A stretch of DNA of 64,000 bases, from positions 1-64,000 of the forward strand of contig CALNHX010001952.1 in NCBI GenBank assembly GCA_940337035.1, given 5' to 3'. This stretch comes from Agriotes lineatus. Its lineage: Eukaryota; Arthropoda; Insecta; Coleoptera; Elateridae. Shown here one piece after another: positions 1 to 11,595 of the stretch. Every line of letters begins with the position of its first letter. The first letter of the stretch is position 1. A program made the position numbers and the translations under genes. The notes under the pieces are model-generated. The model did not search any database. It saw only the letters and a program-made list of their open reading frames with translations, and was not told the DNA's origin.

Positions 1-3000
1 CTTTGAGCAACTTAACAGTCAAAAGCTATTTCGTTTATTTTTGGTAACTTTATCACATTTGTCTAACGCGCAGTGCTAGAGTGCTTGAATAATATACACA
101 TGAGATCCAGAATGTGGTATTATTAGGTACTTCAAAACATATCCTGTTGATTATGATTGCCAAAGTGTGCACCAAATATGCCAGCTCAACTGTATACAGG
201 AGAGTGTCCATAGGTGCCGCTGGTTCGAGGCAATTCGAACTAGGAAACTTACTGATCAAATACGATCCTCAAACTATTTAAAGAACAATTTAAATTTATT
301 TATACTCTTAAAATATTAATTAGGGGTATTTATTACCTTCAAATATCAAGTCTGAATTTAGATATACCTTAGCTTTAAAAGATAAACCACTGTACAAATT
401 ACAATAGGATAGTTAATTAAAAAAGCTAGTGTAGTCGCGTTAGTTTGTCCCCAGGAATAATTAATTTTTCCTGGATTCAAGTCGGTTCTCGGTCTACACG
501 ATATAGATAAAAAATACGATACCGGTAAACCAAGGCGGTTAGCGGCCCATTTTGTGTAGCATGTGTTCACCCACACACCCTCGCAATCACAACACAACCA
601 AATTGCAAACCAGGCATGTAAACAAGAGTAGGCAAGAATTGCTATATGTGGTACTACGTGTTCGGGATGATGGTACTAACAGGGAGTTTTGCAACCCCCA
701 CAATGGTCTCACGTAGCATCTAGTAACATATCTCGATCAGGAATGAACTTCGGATGAACCGCCGATGGTATACCTGTGGAATAATTGTAATACGAATGCT
801 TGCAGCATCTAATTTCGCTTAGCCGAATGCTAACTAGACCAATGAGCTTCAACTCATGTCAGTGTGAACTGCAACTAGGATTGCGGGCACCGTAGAAAAC
901 TGAACTCACAAAGCATTTGTAAAAAATGAGCATCCCATGGCTATCCAGAAGCGCTTTCTGGATCACTGATAATTACTTATAGGTTAAGGGTTAGTGACGT
1001 GTGAACTAAATCCAGGTAAATAGTGTACTATACGCCGTACCAATTGGGCATCAACCTCACAAAAATAATGAACAACGACTAAACCAAAAAAGGTCTCTAC
1101 AACCAATACAGGAATATCAACAATGAAACAGTTTCCAACTCGGCTGTACAATAGAACTATATACAACCTCCATTACAAAACTACTCAAGCAAGTGCTACA
1201 TAAAGGTTTTCTGTACACAAAAAAAATCAGTATTACTTTTCTAAGTCACAACACACTTATCTAGGAGTTATCTCGTGGTGTAGCAAAGTTTTCCAAGTAG
1301 TTCTTGAGCAGGATAAGGTAGATTGTTCGAAACCGCTATTGGTTTGAGACAATTCAAACCAGAAAACCTACAAGTGTTGATGTAAATCCCTAATCCACAG
1401 AGCTGTTTCACAAACCGATATACAAAGAAAGCCAGAAATTAATTGATCCGATTGTTTATTTGCACTATATATAACTATGCAATCAGGAGGAAAAAAGCGA
1501 AACTGCGAAATGCTACACTCATATGAACTCGAATACAAATTATGAAAGGGATAATCCCACGATTTTGTGTATTGTAGTCCATTCGTAATGATGTATTTTT
1601 AATTCTAAGCTTTTATTTTAATATAAATGTACTTAGTGGAAATTTCGAAGTTTTATTTTAAATTCTGTACACGAGCACACGTAATCCAACTATCACGAGT
1701 AATAAAAACCAGCAAAAACGAATAACGGGCGCCACAATTCTCATAGAGGTCTAATTGTCTTAGAACGCAAAACCCGCACAAATAGGCCTATACGCTTCGA
1801 GGTTTCTTAAAAACTTCAAGTCGCGTGTTTAACCGTATACAAGCGTTTTCAATTCGCTCCAGTATTTCATCGCATAAACAGTTGTCGTAAACAAAATGTA
1901 GTTAAATGTGTTTTTCGTTACTTGATTGCAGTCAAAAACAGTTTTCAGGATTTCTCGCTACCGTCGCATTCGGTCAGTAAACCGCAAACCGAAGGTACAA
2001 ACGCATCTGCACCAATAGTAATTTATAATTCTGAGTTCAATTGTAACAGAAAGCTACCCAAACGCTAAAGTAATACACGAGGAGATACTTGCAGAGTCAT
2101 CGACTCTGAGGAAGCCTGGGAGAGTCCTGATCTTAGAGTTCCTGCCCAGAAGTTACCCAAGCCAATCTGCAAAGTCGGGTAGGGCACGATTTCCTCCAAT
2201 TCGTAGTAGGTTTGCAATTCGCAGGAAAAAACAACTACGCCCACTAGCTTCGGACGCAGGTAAGATCATCGATAGACAAAGAACGGCCTACATATTGGTT
2301 TTCCAGGGGATCCACGAGGTGATATCGAATTCCAGAATGAGAGATTTGCAGAGCGAAGTATGTACTAAGAAGCCTGAAATTACACAAAATAGAAGACCAC
2401 ATTCAGAAGCGAGAGACAGATAACTAATCGAATTTGGAATGTGTCCAAAAGTTAGTAAGTACGCAGAAATAATGTCATATCCGTGTATGACTAGATTAAT
2501 TTCGGCAATTCCACACACCATTCCTTAAGAGTGACCAAAGATCTGTAAACTATTCAAGGAATTATTTTATCCACAGGAAGCGAAAACTCAAGGAAAGCAA
2601 ATGCATAACTCACAAAAGGCAATCACACTATCAGTACTTAAAATGGCCGCCGGATATCATACTGAGAAGCTATTTTCCACCATCACTGATAATTACTTCT
2701 CGGATTTTTAAAATGCATTCAAAAATGAAAAATGCTGTTTAGCAACCAAACATAAACATACACTAAAGCATATCTGGAAACACAAGACAATTCTTGGGTA
2801 ACAGACTTAATTATAATTAACACACAAATATAATGTAACACATGAATATTTATTATAGACGGTATTATTTCATCATTTCTACCAATCCACTAGTTTACCA
2901 CAAGTAGCACTTCCAAAATCATACCAGAGCTCTCACATTGGAATACAGCCCTCGGTGGTATTCAGTCTCACATTCACAGACGCACGTTTTTCAACCGCCA

Positions 3001-3593
3001 ACTGACTGCCAAGCCCAAAGAATTAAAACCAACCTCGGGACCCTAAAATAACTTAGCTCTCGGTTCAAGTCTAGAAATATTTAAAAATATATTTAAGAGG
3101 TTGATTTATTGAAAGGCTTATAATCATTAAAATACTAATAAGTGATAGAATAAATATTTACAAACAAATTATAGAGTGCAATAGTAAATACTGCAAAACT
3201 CGATAACAATTAAACAAAGTATAGGGTACTAGGGATAAGCAAAACTTCAGATGCAAGAGCTATCAGTTAGTACGCAATAAACTGATATTCCGTTTATGCA
3301 AAAAGTTTTACCCGAAACCGACAGCGCACGTATATCATACTCCAGCTTCGTATCAAACCGCTAACTAGAGCAAGCTGCTTCACAGAAGTTTCCTAATTAG
3401 ACAACAATGCAATGCACTGTTACATAAACCATTCCACTATTTAACAAATAATAGATAGTACAAAACATAATTTGAAAATCAAATAAGTTGAACACTGCTA
3501 TACAAAGTAAGTGTTACCAAATTCAAATTATGGAAGTGAACTTGCAGAACATGTTGGTAGGTATAAATTGTAGTGAAATAATGTAAAACTACA
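1..3593. other. AT-rich non-coding stretch
   Basis: No supported gene. The open frames here are short, have no recognisable domain and no splice context. One diffuse similarity is visible: a segment near 216-252 (GCTGGTTCGAGGCAATTC) resembles one near 1332-1371, which suggests two old copies of the same short repeat. The phrase ATCACTGATAATTACTT also occurs near both 965 and 2685. Neither can be assigned to a family. Confidence 0.6.
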
Positions 3594-3890
3594 CCGAGCT
3601 TCGTAGCTTAGTGCGTTGCACGCCTACTTAGCATTCGGGAGGTCGTGGGTTCGATTCCCGCGGCCGTCTGCCTTGATTCTGGTTTTTAGGTGGTTTTCCT
3701 GAGTCAACCTTCTCTGAGGTGAATGGCTGGGCAGTATTTATCCACCTTTCCTGACCTTTCTTCCATTCTCCACTCCTCCTTTCTCTCACCCATTCCGCGT
3801 TTTCCGTTTTTGGCTGAAGAAGGACGGAAGGTCCCTATAGTAGCCCGCCCCCAGTTGGGGGAATTGAAATATCCTTTACCTTTGTCCTTT
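3594..3890 (+). mobile_element. tRNA-derived SINE, copy 1
   Basis: The head looks like a tRNA gene with Pol III promoter boxes: A box TAGCTTAGTGCG at 3604-3615 and a perfect B box GGTTCGATTCC at 3648-3658. It is followed by a non-tRNA body of about 220 bp ending near a CCTTTACCTTT tail. A second copy with the same body lies inverted at 25418-25700, so this is a dispersed family and not a tRNA gene. Such elements are transcribed by Pol III and depend on LINE enzymes for movement. Open frames inside it are not genes. Confidence 0.85.
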
Positions 3891-4081
3891 TTTTGTAAAA
3901 CTGTAAGTAAGCTTCACTAATAACATAATGTAACAAATTAAATCATTTCTATTTTAAGCAAGAAATATAAGAGCAGTTACAGTAGAAAGACGCAAGTAAC
4001 GCTGCGTTCCGAAACTTACTTGATAAGAAACCAGTACAAAATCTGTCAGTAGATAAATTTCTGCAAGATTATTGTTCGATG

Positions 4082-4880
4082 ATGTTTTATGATTTTAAAT
4101 CGTCGCTGATTCCCAAACAGTGCATTGAACAGCTTCGCAATGCCTTTATGAATAGAGCGCTATCAAACAGCACCATTTGTAAGTGGTTTTGGGAACGTTG
4201 CCGTAGCCGAAGTTTTCTTATTGGCGATGTTATGTGAAAGACGACAAAAATTTTTTGTTACTGATAGAAACATTGATGCTGTGCGCTGTATGATAAATAT
4301 ATACAGACGAATCGCATATGCTAAAATTGAGGCATTCTTGAGCATTTCTGTGACTTCAATTAATAGAATTTGTCCCCAACATTTGGGTGTCCGGAAGCTA
4401 TGCGCGCGGTATGTCCACATAATCTGACTGAGTCTCAAGAAACGGAATGCCTGAATTGGAGCAAGAAAATTTTACTGGGATTTGCAAATGGGCAGTCAAA
4501 GCATGTATCTATACTATATGATATCGTCCCAGGTGGCGAAACATGAATTTATAGCTACGATCTGGTAAAATGGATCTTCGAAGGTTCAGAAGAGCCAACA
4601 AAATGTATGCGATGTAAGAGTGCAAGTAAAAAAATGGTAGCATTGTTGTTAGGTCAGGTTGCTTTGTGACCATTTCACTGGAAGATCGTTGCACAGTAAA
4701 TGCTGACCTTTTTCTACAATTTGTTTACCAGTAGTTATATAAAAAGTGCTTGAACAATCTATTTGAGGTCGTATAATTTTACACCACGACAACGCGTCGT
4801 CTCACACAGCTTCTCATACAAGGACGGTTTTAGTCGACTTATGTGTAAAATTATTGGTCACCCAGCCTATTTTTAGATAG
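4082..4880 (+). pseudogene. mariner transposase pseudogene, 3'-truncated
   Basis: Pieced-together reading gives the mariner N-terminus (MFYDFKSSLIPKQCIEQL), the helix-turn-helix segment (AKIEAFLSISVTSINRI) and the linker motif QHLGVRKLCAR, then the start of the DD34D catalytic core. The reading is broken: a TGA interrupts it just before 4230, and the usual first catalytic GDET reads GGET and is followed by TGA in place of Trp. The second catalytic Asp is still seen in ILHHDNASSHTA near 4785. The sequence diverges after HPAYF, so the third catalytic residue is missing. The element is clearly dead. Terminal inverted repeats were not identified. Assignment to mariner is firm; subfamily is not attempted. 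Confidence 0.85.
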
Positions 4881-5675
4881 AAGTATATTTGGCAAACGTA
4901 AACAATTATAACCTAATTTAAAAGTACGTGACATTCGTTCAGGTCAATTTCACATAACTAAACATGACCTACTAGAAATACTTTTGCCAAAGACCATTCC
5001 CAGACACCACTACAATGAAATTAATTTTTCACATCATCTACAATAATGATCTTGTTCATAAATAGGTTTTATCTTAAGGAATTGCCTTTATTTATCGTAG
5101 TAAGCAAACTGTAGCATTATGAATGACTTTCTCTAATAATAATTCCTGAACTTAACTGAAAATTAATTATTTCGTAGCAGTACTCAAATCATCCAAAAAT
5201 GTTATAAAGGGCAATAATTCTGACCAAATTTTCTATTTTCCTCGCGTAACAGATGAATAAAGTATTGAAATCGTAAAAAGTCACCTTTTAAGATGTCTAC
5301 TTCTGCTTTAAATTCAGAACTTTGTATGTGTCGTAAGTATAAGTGTTCAATGCTATATTTCTTTTTTTTGTACCTCTTCGTCTTCAACGTTCTCTGTCCA
5401 CCATATGCGCAACATTCGACTAAAAAATTTAGGGTTTGAAAGCAGGACAATCTATTTTTAGTATCAGCTTTGTGTTTCCAGGCATCAACGTCGTATATCT
5501 CGTTTATATAAAACACTGCATTAAACTGTATCTTGCAGCAAGTTGATAAATGCGGTTGGTAATTGCTCTATTCTTCATATATCTAGGTCCTCCGTCAACC
5601 TACAACCAGAGTACTTGAATTTTGATAACTTCTCAATTAGTTGGTTGTATATTGTAAAAAGACGTGTTAAGAAAT
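4881..5675. other. unannotated AT-rich stretch
   Basis: I see no gene, RNA or convincing repeat structure here. Confidence 0.5.
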
Positions 5676-5889
5676 TGTTTTTTGTATGATTAACTTGAAA
5701 AGAGGCTTCCACGAATGGGGCCCCCAGTTAATCCGCTGCGAATTCCGGTTCAATGGGATTGCCGGGAACTGCCACTTAATAACCCTTGACTTGGGTTCAG
5801 TTATTTGTTGGAGTGAAACAAGACTTAACAAACACGAGTATATTGAGTAACAACGATTACAAACGTCACTGATGGACCGATGGTTTTTT
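5676..5889. repeat. dispersed repeat, copy 1 (also at right edge of window)
   Basis: This segment is about 90% or more identical to 63789-64000 in the same orientation, starting at TGTTTTTTGTA and running at least to the window end in the second copy. On the minus strand it is followed upstream (to about 6170) by a more GC-rich block that looks like an LTR promoter/leader. That would make the shared part the leader or 5' untranslated region of an LTR retrotransposon. No PBS or coding domain confirms this, so the class is left open. The minus-strand open frame through it carries no recognisable domain. Confidence 0.75.
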
Positions 5890-6640
5890 ACAATAGCTTC
5901 AACTGTTGTGACACGCTTGGATTGGCCACGCGAAAATATCGAATTGCGCGTAACAGTCACACAAAACAACCTGGAAACGTCTTTACCAGGGAGCTAGACC
6001 TACCGCAAACCAGCACAAAGCATAGCTGAACTTGCTTACTCGAAATTCTGGAAATAACTGAAGCTGAATTTACCATGAGCTGAACTCGCAAATTCAACAA
6101 GGAGGGGAAGGCTCAAACACTATTGGCCGAGGCGATCCTGCGTAGCCAATCGGAGCGTCGCACGTTGTTTAGGAATAAATGCTTATTTTAAGAAATCTTA
6201 ATGCTAAGCTCTCTCAATGAGGCATTGTATTGAACGAAATCCATAAACACATGAGACCCAAATACGCTAAGTCGGCTTAAGTCCTATTAGAAAGAGTATC
6301 CATCCTCTTAAAAGCCATTAAGGGAAGCTTACAAATTCCTTTCCAATATTAACAGAGGCAAACAAATACGGCAAGATGCAATTTGACTTTACCACGACCT
6401 TTGAATGAGATAGAACAGTTATGACTTGAATTACATGAATAATTATAAGCAAAAAGGTTTTGATGCACGCATCTGTGTGAATCAAACAGAAATTGAGAAG
6501 CATCTAAACCTCAACGAAATCTCCGATTTGTTCAAAACTTACAGTGAAGTTCATACCCAAGACACCTATGATTGAGGACAAGGCTGGTGTGAAAAAATAC
6601 ACCCTTTTGGAAGAATGGAGAGAATATTGCACCGAATTAT
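5890..6640. other. unclassified, possibly the outer part of the 5676 repeat
   Basis: The part up to about 6170 is richer in G+C than its surroundings and may belong to the element that carries the 5676-5889 repeat. The window ends before the second copy reaches this far, so this cannot be tested here. From 6171 to 6640 nothing is recognisable. Confidence 0.4.
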
Positions 6641-7965
6641 GCAACGCAGAACTTACATAAACATATTATGAGACGTGTTGCCAGATAGTTTAGATGATGA
6701 ACTACAGCGGTTGAGCACTCGATAAAATATTTGAAATCAAATAAAGCACCTGGGCCTGACAATATTACTGTAGACGTCCTTCAAACACTGGAAGATGATA
6801 GAATAGACCTTACGTTGAATGTATGTATCAAAATATGGCCAACAGGGCATTGGCCATAAGAACGAACGCGTTCCTTTCTCATACCAATCCATAAAAGAGG
6901 CTCCACCCAGACATTCCAAAGTAATCGGATTATCTCCCCATGTAACGCGCAAGTTTCGTTTTAAAAATTAATTAACTAGACTGAAATATTTCAAAGAACA
7001 TTAGATCCCACCAGAGCAAGCACACTTAAGGAAAAGTACCAGAGATCAGCTTTTCAACTCATTGAGAAAGAACGAGAACATAACTCTCCAATGCTGTTAT
7101 GCTCTATCGAATAGAAGAAGGCTTTTTATTGCATTAGAAGGAATATTCTTTGGAAAATCTTCTTGGAAATGGGGTTTCTGTATTTCGGATTGTTTAACGC
7201 TCATGGTAAGTACAAATTAAGAAGCCTTTATAATTACAATGGGGGTGTGTCAATCGCTGACAACAGGTCGAGTGCTCTGCGTTATGCAGGTGATACCACT
7301 ACATTGGCCAAGAGCGATACTGAGATCATTGAAATGCTCAAACTATTCATTGACGAAAACCGCGCTTTAAGACTGGAAATAGACAAAACCAAGTTGATGA
7401 TTGTGTATAAAGATAAAACCCTGCAAATTTACAACAACAAATTCCAATAATCCAGTAGGTCAATTACCTGGGATAATTGATTTCTAGTCAGGGTAACTGT
7501 GAACCAGAAATATGGCCTGATAAACAAATTAGAAATAACACAAAGATGCGGCTCATGGAAGCTCTACTCAATTTTATAGGTGGTCATGGACCATAAAAAC
7601 ACCAGACCGAAAACTGCATTGATGCATTCGCGACGTGGTGTTGGAAACGAATGCTGCGCGTTTTCTGGAGGGAAAAATAAACCAATGCTTCTATAATAAA
7701 TAAAGTAGGCAATAGGCATCCATGACCCATTATTCACAAATTATCTAGCATTTTGTAGTATTTTGTTAGCTGAAATAAGGTACGTCTGGAAAAATTAGCA
7801 GTCCAGGAAGAGATTAATGGGAAGCGCTCCATGAGAAGGTCGCGAACCAGGTGGTTGGACCAAATTAAAAACATTACAGAGATATCTCTACAAACATCTT
7901 TGAAAGAGGCCGAAGTTACAACTAAAGCTGTAGAGTCACGATTCTTCAGAAATGAGGGGAACAAA
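6640..7965 (+). pseudogene. decayed LINE reverse transcriptase
   Basis: Conceptual reading across frameshifts and stops gives ordered non-LTR RT landmarks: SNKAPGPDNITVDVLQ near 6735, the ILDPTRA/DQLFNSLRK block near 7000-7060, a degenerate palm A region (KKAFYCI) near 7115, then 7163-7450 with SALRYAGDTTTLAKS, in which the catalytic YADD reads YAGD. Downstream comes the C-terminal DAFATWCWKRMLR-type block near 7620-7660, and a final RSRTRWLDQIKNIT segment near 7840. This order matches the CR1/craft-like LINEs with a WCWRRMLR tail motif. It is inactive. It ends just before the (GA)n tract, which may be its 3' tail or may have arisen independently. Confidence 0.8.
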
Positions 7966-7966
7966 T

Positions 7967-7968
<2 letters not shown>

Positions 7969-8031
<63 letters not shown>
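7969..8031. repeat. (AG)n microsatellite
   Basis: About 31 uninterrupted AG dinucleotides. It produces an ER/SL repeat in translation that should not be read as a protein. Confidence 0.97.
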
Positions 8032-8036
<5 letters not shown>

Positions 8037-8589
8037 TTACCTTCATAAAACGTTGTACACTCTGAAGCTTATCTATAATATTATTATTGCCGTGTCTAAC
8101 GCCTGATTTAATTGGGTTAGATTTTATAGTAATCACATTATTCCTAACTGTGACAGTAAAGATTTTCCTTGGAATGCGTCTTCGTAACAAAGACCTTTTT
8201 CTGTCAGTATTGTTATTAATTCGCCATATTCAACGTGGTCAAATGTCTTTTTGAGCCGATAAAAAATAATAAAACGTATTTCTGTTGTTCTCTGCATTTT
8301 TGCAAAAAGACGGATAGGTTAAATATAGCGCTTCTTGGGTTCCAAACTCTTACGAGATTCAAATTGTGGGTCACTTAGATCTTGATAGCATTTCTTGTAC
8401 ATTCTGTGGTTAGGATTTTCAAAAATAGTTGAAATACATGAGTCATGCGACGTACGAAACGAAACTCATCTTATCTGATTGCATTTGGTAATGCATAAAG
8501 ATTGATTTCAACTAGTTTGAGGTTCAGTATGATAAATTAAATTAGTAAGTAGTTTCATTTTTTTTCTGTTCTGAAAGACTGGTATTGTA
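8032..8589. other. unannotated stretch
   Basis: Nothing supported. Possibly further LINE debris, but no motif is legible. Confidence 0.4.
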
Positions 8590-8860
8590 CCTTTTACTTC
8601 TCTCGATTAAGAGACGAAGAAAGTATTGCTCGCGAAAAAAATACCTTCCTAGGTGTCTTCAGATCTTCACGTTCATGGTCTCTAGATGTCGAAAAACAGG
8701 TTTTCTCAATTCTGTCTGGTTCTCTGTCTGTCTGTCTGCCTGCCCGTTGCCGGTATAACTCAAAAACATTTTTTGGAGGGAGACAATATTTTGTAAGCAG
8801 AGTATATATTTACCTGGCATGAAACAGAGAAAATTTTAAACAAATATATACAGGGTATAC
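8590..8860. repeat. dispersed repeat with GTCT tract, copy 1
   Basis: Shares ordered blocks with 19240-19790 in the same orientation: AGATCTTCACGTT, a GTCTGTCTGTCTG tract, an ACAATATTTT/ACGATATTTT block, and a terminal ATATACAGGGTA / ATACACAGGGTA. The last motif resembles a common end motif of insect interspersed repeats. No coding capacity is seen. Confidence 0.65.
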
Positions 8861-9065
8861 ACCTTGAAAACTAAAATGCAAATTTTTCGTGTACTGAGGA
8901 ATAGATAAAAGTAATAAGTAATTTGCACACAGGTCAGGCTTTACACTTGCAGAAAATGGGACCCAACAGCTACAGGGTAATGTCGTCAGAGAGTCAAGAA
9001 ATTTCAACAATAAATTCGTTCTGTTAAATACAACTGCTTATCGGAAAGCCGGGAGAAGTCTTCGA

Positions 9066-9140
9066 TAGGCCGGTGGATGAGACGTTAGGATTAAATTCGC
9101 TTTCACAGGCTCTGTAGTTCGAATTCCATCGCCTGTAATA
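9066..9140 (+). repeat. tRNA-like (SINE-like) segment
   Basis: A possible Pol III pair: an A-box-like TGGATGAGACG near 9073 and a B-box-like AGTTCGAATTCC at 9116-9127. The segment does not fold into an obvious complete tRNA, so a SINE head or tRNA pseudogene is more likely than a tRNA gene. Confidence 0.4.
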
Positions 9141-10094
9141 TTTTTTATTTGAAATTGATTAAATTCGCATACCAAATGTTTTATTCTATTGTTCCAGTAT
9201 TATTCAAAACTTGAATATATTGTTACCACTGTCTACCTGGGATTTTTAAAATTGTTTAGTGCCACAGCGTCCACTTACGAAAAAAGTGCTGAGTAAAGCT
9301 GTTTACAGATTTGAAAACGTATTTCAATGTTTCCCACGACCTGGTTATGATTTGATCCGGTATCGCTTCCAGCATATATTTTGCCTCTCATTAGTCCGTT
9401 TTTATATCTCTTGTTGATTAAAATATAATCTATCTGATATCATATAATATGGTTAACAGTGTGTTGCGGACGGATGACTCCATCTGCTAAAGTCATACTG
9501 AAAAATTGATAGTGGACCGCCCCAAGAAAATTATATTCAACAAAAATATAAGAAATGCTTCTCAAGCATGAACATTTTTTATAGACTACCTGTAATATGC
9601 AAAAATTAAATACTAAAATAGACACAAAATCTATAGGAATAAAAAAAATACCATAATATAATTAATAAATTTGCATTCAGCAGTAACATAAAATACATAT
9701 TATTATTATTATTCCATTTATTATAGCCTATTTTACATCAGGTTGCATGATTGTTTGAGAAAAACTGTTAATGATTTCGCCATTGTTGATATGGCTTAGA
9801 ACATTATTTTCCATATTCATCAAGACAAATGGCTAGTCGATTATCAGATAGGAAACTTCGCAGTCTATTTTTATTAAATTGTAAAGTAGGAAACGACCAC
9901 TTAAAAGCTACCTGTGAAGTAGGCAATAAAAGTACATACTGGTAGGTCAGAGTAAATGTAGAATAATAAGCCTCTTCCGATTTTATTATTACATTTGAAA
10001 ATTGCACCATAACAGTAGATTACGTAGTTTTGGCATTTCTTACGCCCGTATGCATAGTCGTTCGCCAGCGGGTCGCCGGCGACTCGCCAGAGTT
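9141..10094. other. unannotated AT-rich stretch with short (ATT)n
   Basis: Contains a short ATT microsatellite near 9700-9712. No gene is recognised. Confidence 0.5.
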
Positions 10095-10235
10095 TCGTTA
10101 TGAATAGTATGTTGGCTGCACTGTACGTCTATGTCAAATTCGAGGTTAGCAGGTTAGATTTTGCGTCAGTTTTTGTCAAAACTGACTGAAAACATAACCT
10201 GATCACCTCGAATTTGACACACAATTTCTCACAAA
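10095..10235. mobile_element. MITE family A, copy 1
   Basis: Arms 10132-10156 and 10195-10219 are inverted (TGTCAAATTCGAGGT against ACCTCGAATTTGACA) around a short loop. The left flank plus left arm (ATGTTGG...GTCTATGTCAAATTCGAGG) recurs at 34050-34105, and related hairpins are at 20159-20250 and inside 22800-23112. A non-autonomous foldback family is the best reading. Confidence 0.65.
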
Positions 10236-10307
10236 AACTATTAATGAATGCGACGATGCAACGCACTTTAACCTTGGACGACGAACAATTCATACTAAAC
10301 AAACGAA

Positions 10308-10320
10308 AACAACTGGTTGA
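10308..10320. repeat. target-site duplication (left) of Penelope insertion
   Basis: AACAACTGGTTGA here is repeated exactly at 12835-12847, immediately outside the inverted Penelope pair. Confidence 0.8.
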
Positions 10321-10531
10321 ATTATTCTCCTTAGCATAGAATTTCGGCTTAGACCGCGTAGTATTTGTATATGAACACCCAGCATTTTCTGGCTTAATGT
10401 GCCTTGCACCTTGTGAAGTTGAGCAAAAACCCGCTCGATGGCCATGCTCCTTGGTGGCTCGTGTTGTTTGAGTATCTTGAGAACGAGGATACTTAGGCAG
10501 ATTTGGCCGTTTTGCTGTTTGTGCATCCATA

Positions 10532-10578
10532 TTCACTAACGTTTCGCAAGACCTTGCAGCTTGCATCATCAGAGTGAA
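10532..10578 (-). ncRNA. hammerhead ribozyme-like motif (left Penelope copy)
   Basis: Mirror copy of the motif at 12545-12591. Read on the minus strand it has stem I TTCACT/AGTGAA, core CTGATGA, stem II GCAAG/CTTGC, core GAAA, a minimal stem III made of the self-complementary ACGT, and a GTT cleavage triplet just before AGTGAA. Penelope-like elements are known to carry hammerhead motifs with very short stem III. Activity is inferred, not shown. Confidence 0.7.
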
Positions 10579-10585
10579 AGTCGCA

Positions 10586-11527
10586 CTAAGAACCGAAGGT
10601 CGGTGTGGAGCTATTTATAGTCCTCTGTGCCAGGCGCGCGGAGTGGCGTAACGCTGGCGCTGGTTGGTCGTCCGAGTGCAACGTAATCCGTGGGGCGTGG
10701 CCGTATGACGCAGAGTGGTTGTAACGCTTTAGATCGTGTATCACAGGGGTCCACGTTTTACTAAGCTTAAAGCCATCTTCCCTGTTGATATTATTTGGAT
10801 GTTTTTCTATTTCTATGGCTTCACGTATCACTCGCGGGAAGTAATGAGGTATTCTGGCAAGTACTCTGGCATGCTCAAATTCTAAAGTGTGTCCATTTGT
10901 AAACGTATGCTCAGCTACGGCTGATTTTGTGATGCGTTTGTGTTTGCAATCGCCTTTATGTTCTTGGAGTCTTAGATCAACGGAACGACCAGTCTGTCCA
11001 ATGTAACTCGAGCCGCAAGAACAAGGAATGCGATAGACGCCAGCGGTTTTTAAACTTGGAATCTTGTCTTTTACCGATCTGAAGCCGTTACCCAAAGTTT
11101 CCTTGCTCGTGAACACAGTTTTGACGTTGCATCGTTGCAGGACACGTCCTATCTTATCAGTTGAGCCTTTAACGTAAGGTAGAAATGCTAAGCCTTCCAG
11201 AGGTGGAGATTCTTCTTTAGCCTGTTTTGTCATAGTCTTGTCTAGTGCTTTTCGTATGGCGGTAGTTGTGTATCCGTTCCTTTGTAAAGAGTCAAACAGA
11301 TGTAGCTTTTCTCTCTCTAGATTTTCCTCGTCTGAGATACGAACGGCTCTTGTCGCCAGAGTCTGGAGAACTGTTGCTTTTTGCATTGGATGATGATGTG
11401 AGTCAGCATTTAGATATCTGTCCGTGTGTGTTTTCTTTCTATAGACTGCATGTCCTAAACTGCCATCTGATTTACGTTTCACCAGGACGTCTAGAAACGG
11501 AATACTGCAATTTTCCTCTACTTCCAT
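10586..11527 (-). CDS. Penelope-like element GIY-YIG endonuclease (C-terminal Pol fragment)
   Basis: 313 aa from the first Met; the frame stays open upstream to the truncated 5' end, so this is the C-terminal part of a longer Penelope polyprotein. Residues 1-60 are the end of the RT thumb region (SIPFLDVLVKR, RKKTHTDRYLN). Residues about 155-245 form the GIY-YIG nuclease: GVYRIPC at 163, SYIGQTGRS at 174, the catalytic-type Arg in LRLQEH, and the metal-binding Glu in IREAIEIEKH near 238. Two Cys (PCSC) and downstream CKHK/H residues resemble the zinc-linker arrangement of these proteins. The enzyme would nick target DNA for retrotransposition. The reading frame is intact, but without RT the fragment cannot act alone. 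The hammerhead-like motif starts within 10 bp of its stop codon. Confidence 0.9.
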   Translation of the reverse strand: MEVEENCSIPFLDVLVKRKSDGSLGHAVYRKKTHTDRYLNADSHHHPMQKATVLQTLATRAVRISDEENLEREKLHLFDSLQRNGYTTTAIRKALDKTMTKQAKEESPPLEGLAFLPYVKGSTDKIGRVLQRCNVKTVFTSKETLGNGFRSVKDKIPSLKTAGVYRIPCSCGSSYIGQTGRSVDLRLQEHKGDCKHKRITKSAVAEHTFTNGHTLEFEHARVLARIPHYFPRVIREAIEIEKHPNNINREDGFKLSKTWTPVIHDLKRYNHSASYGHAPRITLHSDDQPAPALRHSARLAQRTINSSTPTFGS

Positions 11528-11595
11528 TGTGAATTGTATGTTGGGATGTACAGAATTCAGGTGTTTTAGAAACAGATCCCAACATACAATTCACA

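Noticed and set aside
3594..3668. Functional tRNA gene
   Set aside because: The A and B boxes are good, but the same head plus body recurs as a dispersed SINE (25418-25700), and no complete acceptor stem is seen.
5667..5969. 100-aa minus-strand ORF
   Set aside because: It lies in a non-coding dispersed repeat. The copy at the right edge does not suggest coding conservation, since it has an indel that is not a multiple of three.
7966..8190. Serine/leucine-rich and Arg/Glu-rich ORFs
   Set aside because: Translations of the (AG)n microsatellite.
10129..10569. 146-aa ORF downstream of the left Penelope copy
   Set aside because: It runs through the ribozyme-like motif and 3' UTR and out into flanking MITE sequence. 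The right copy's version differs after the element end, so it is not a conserved protein.
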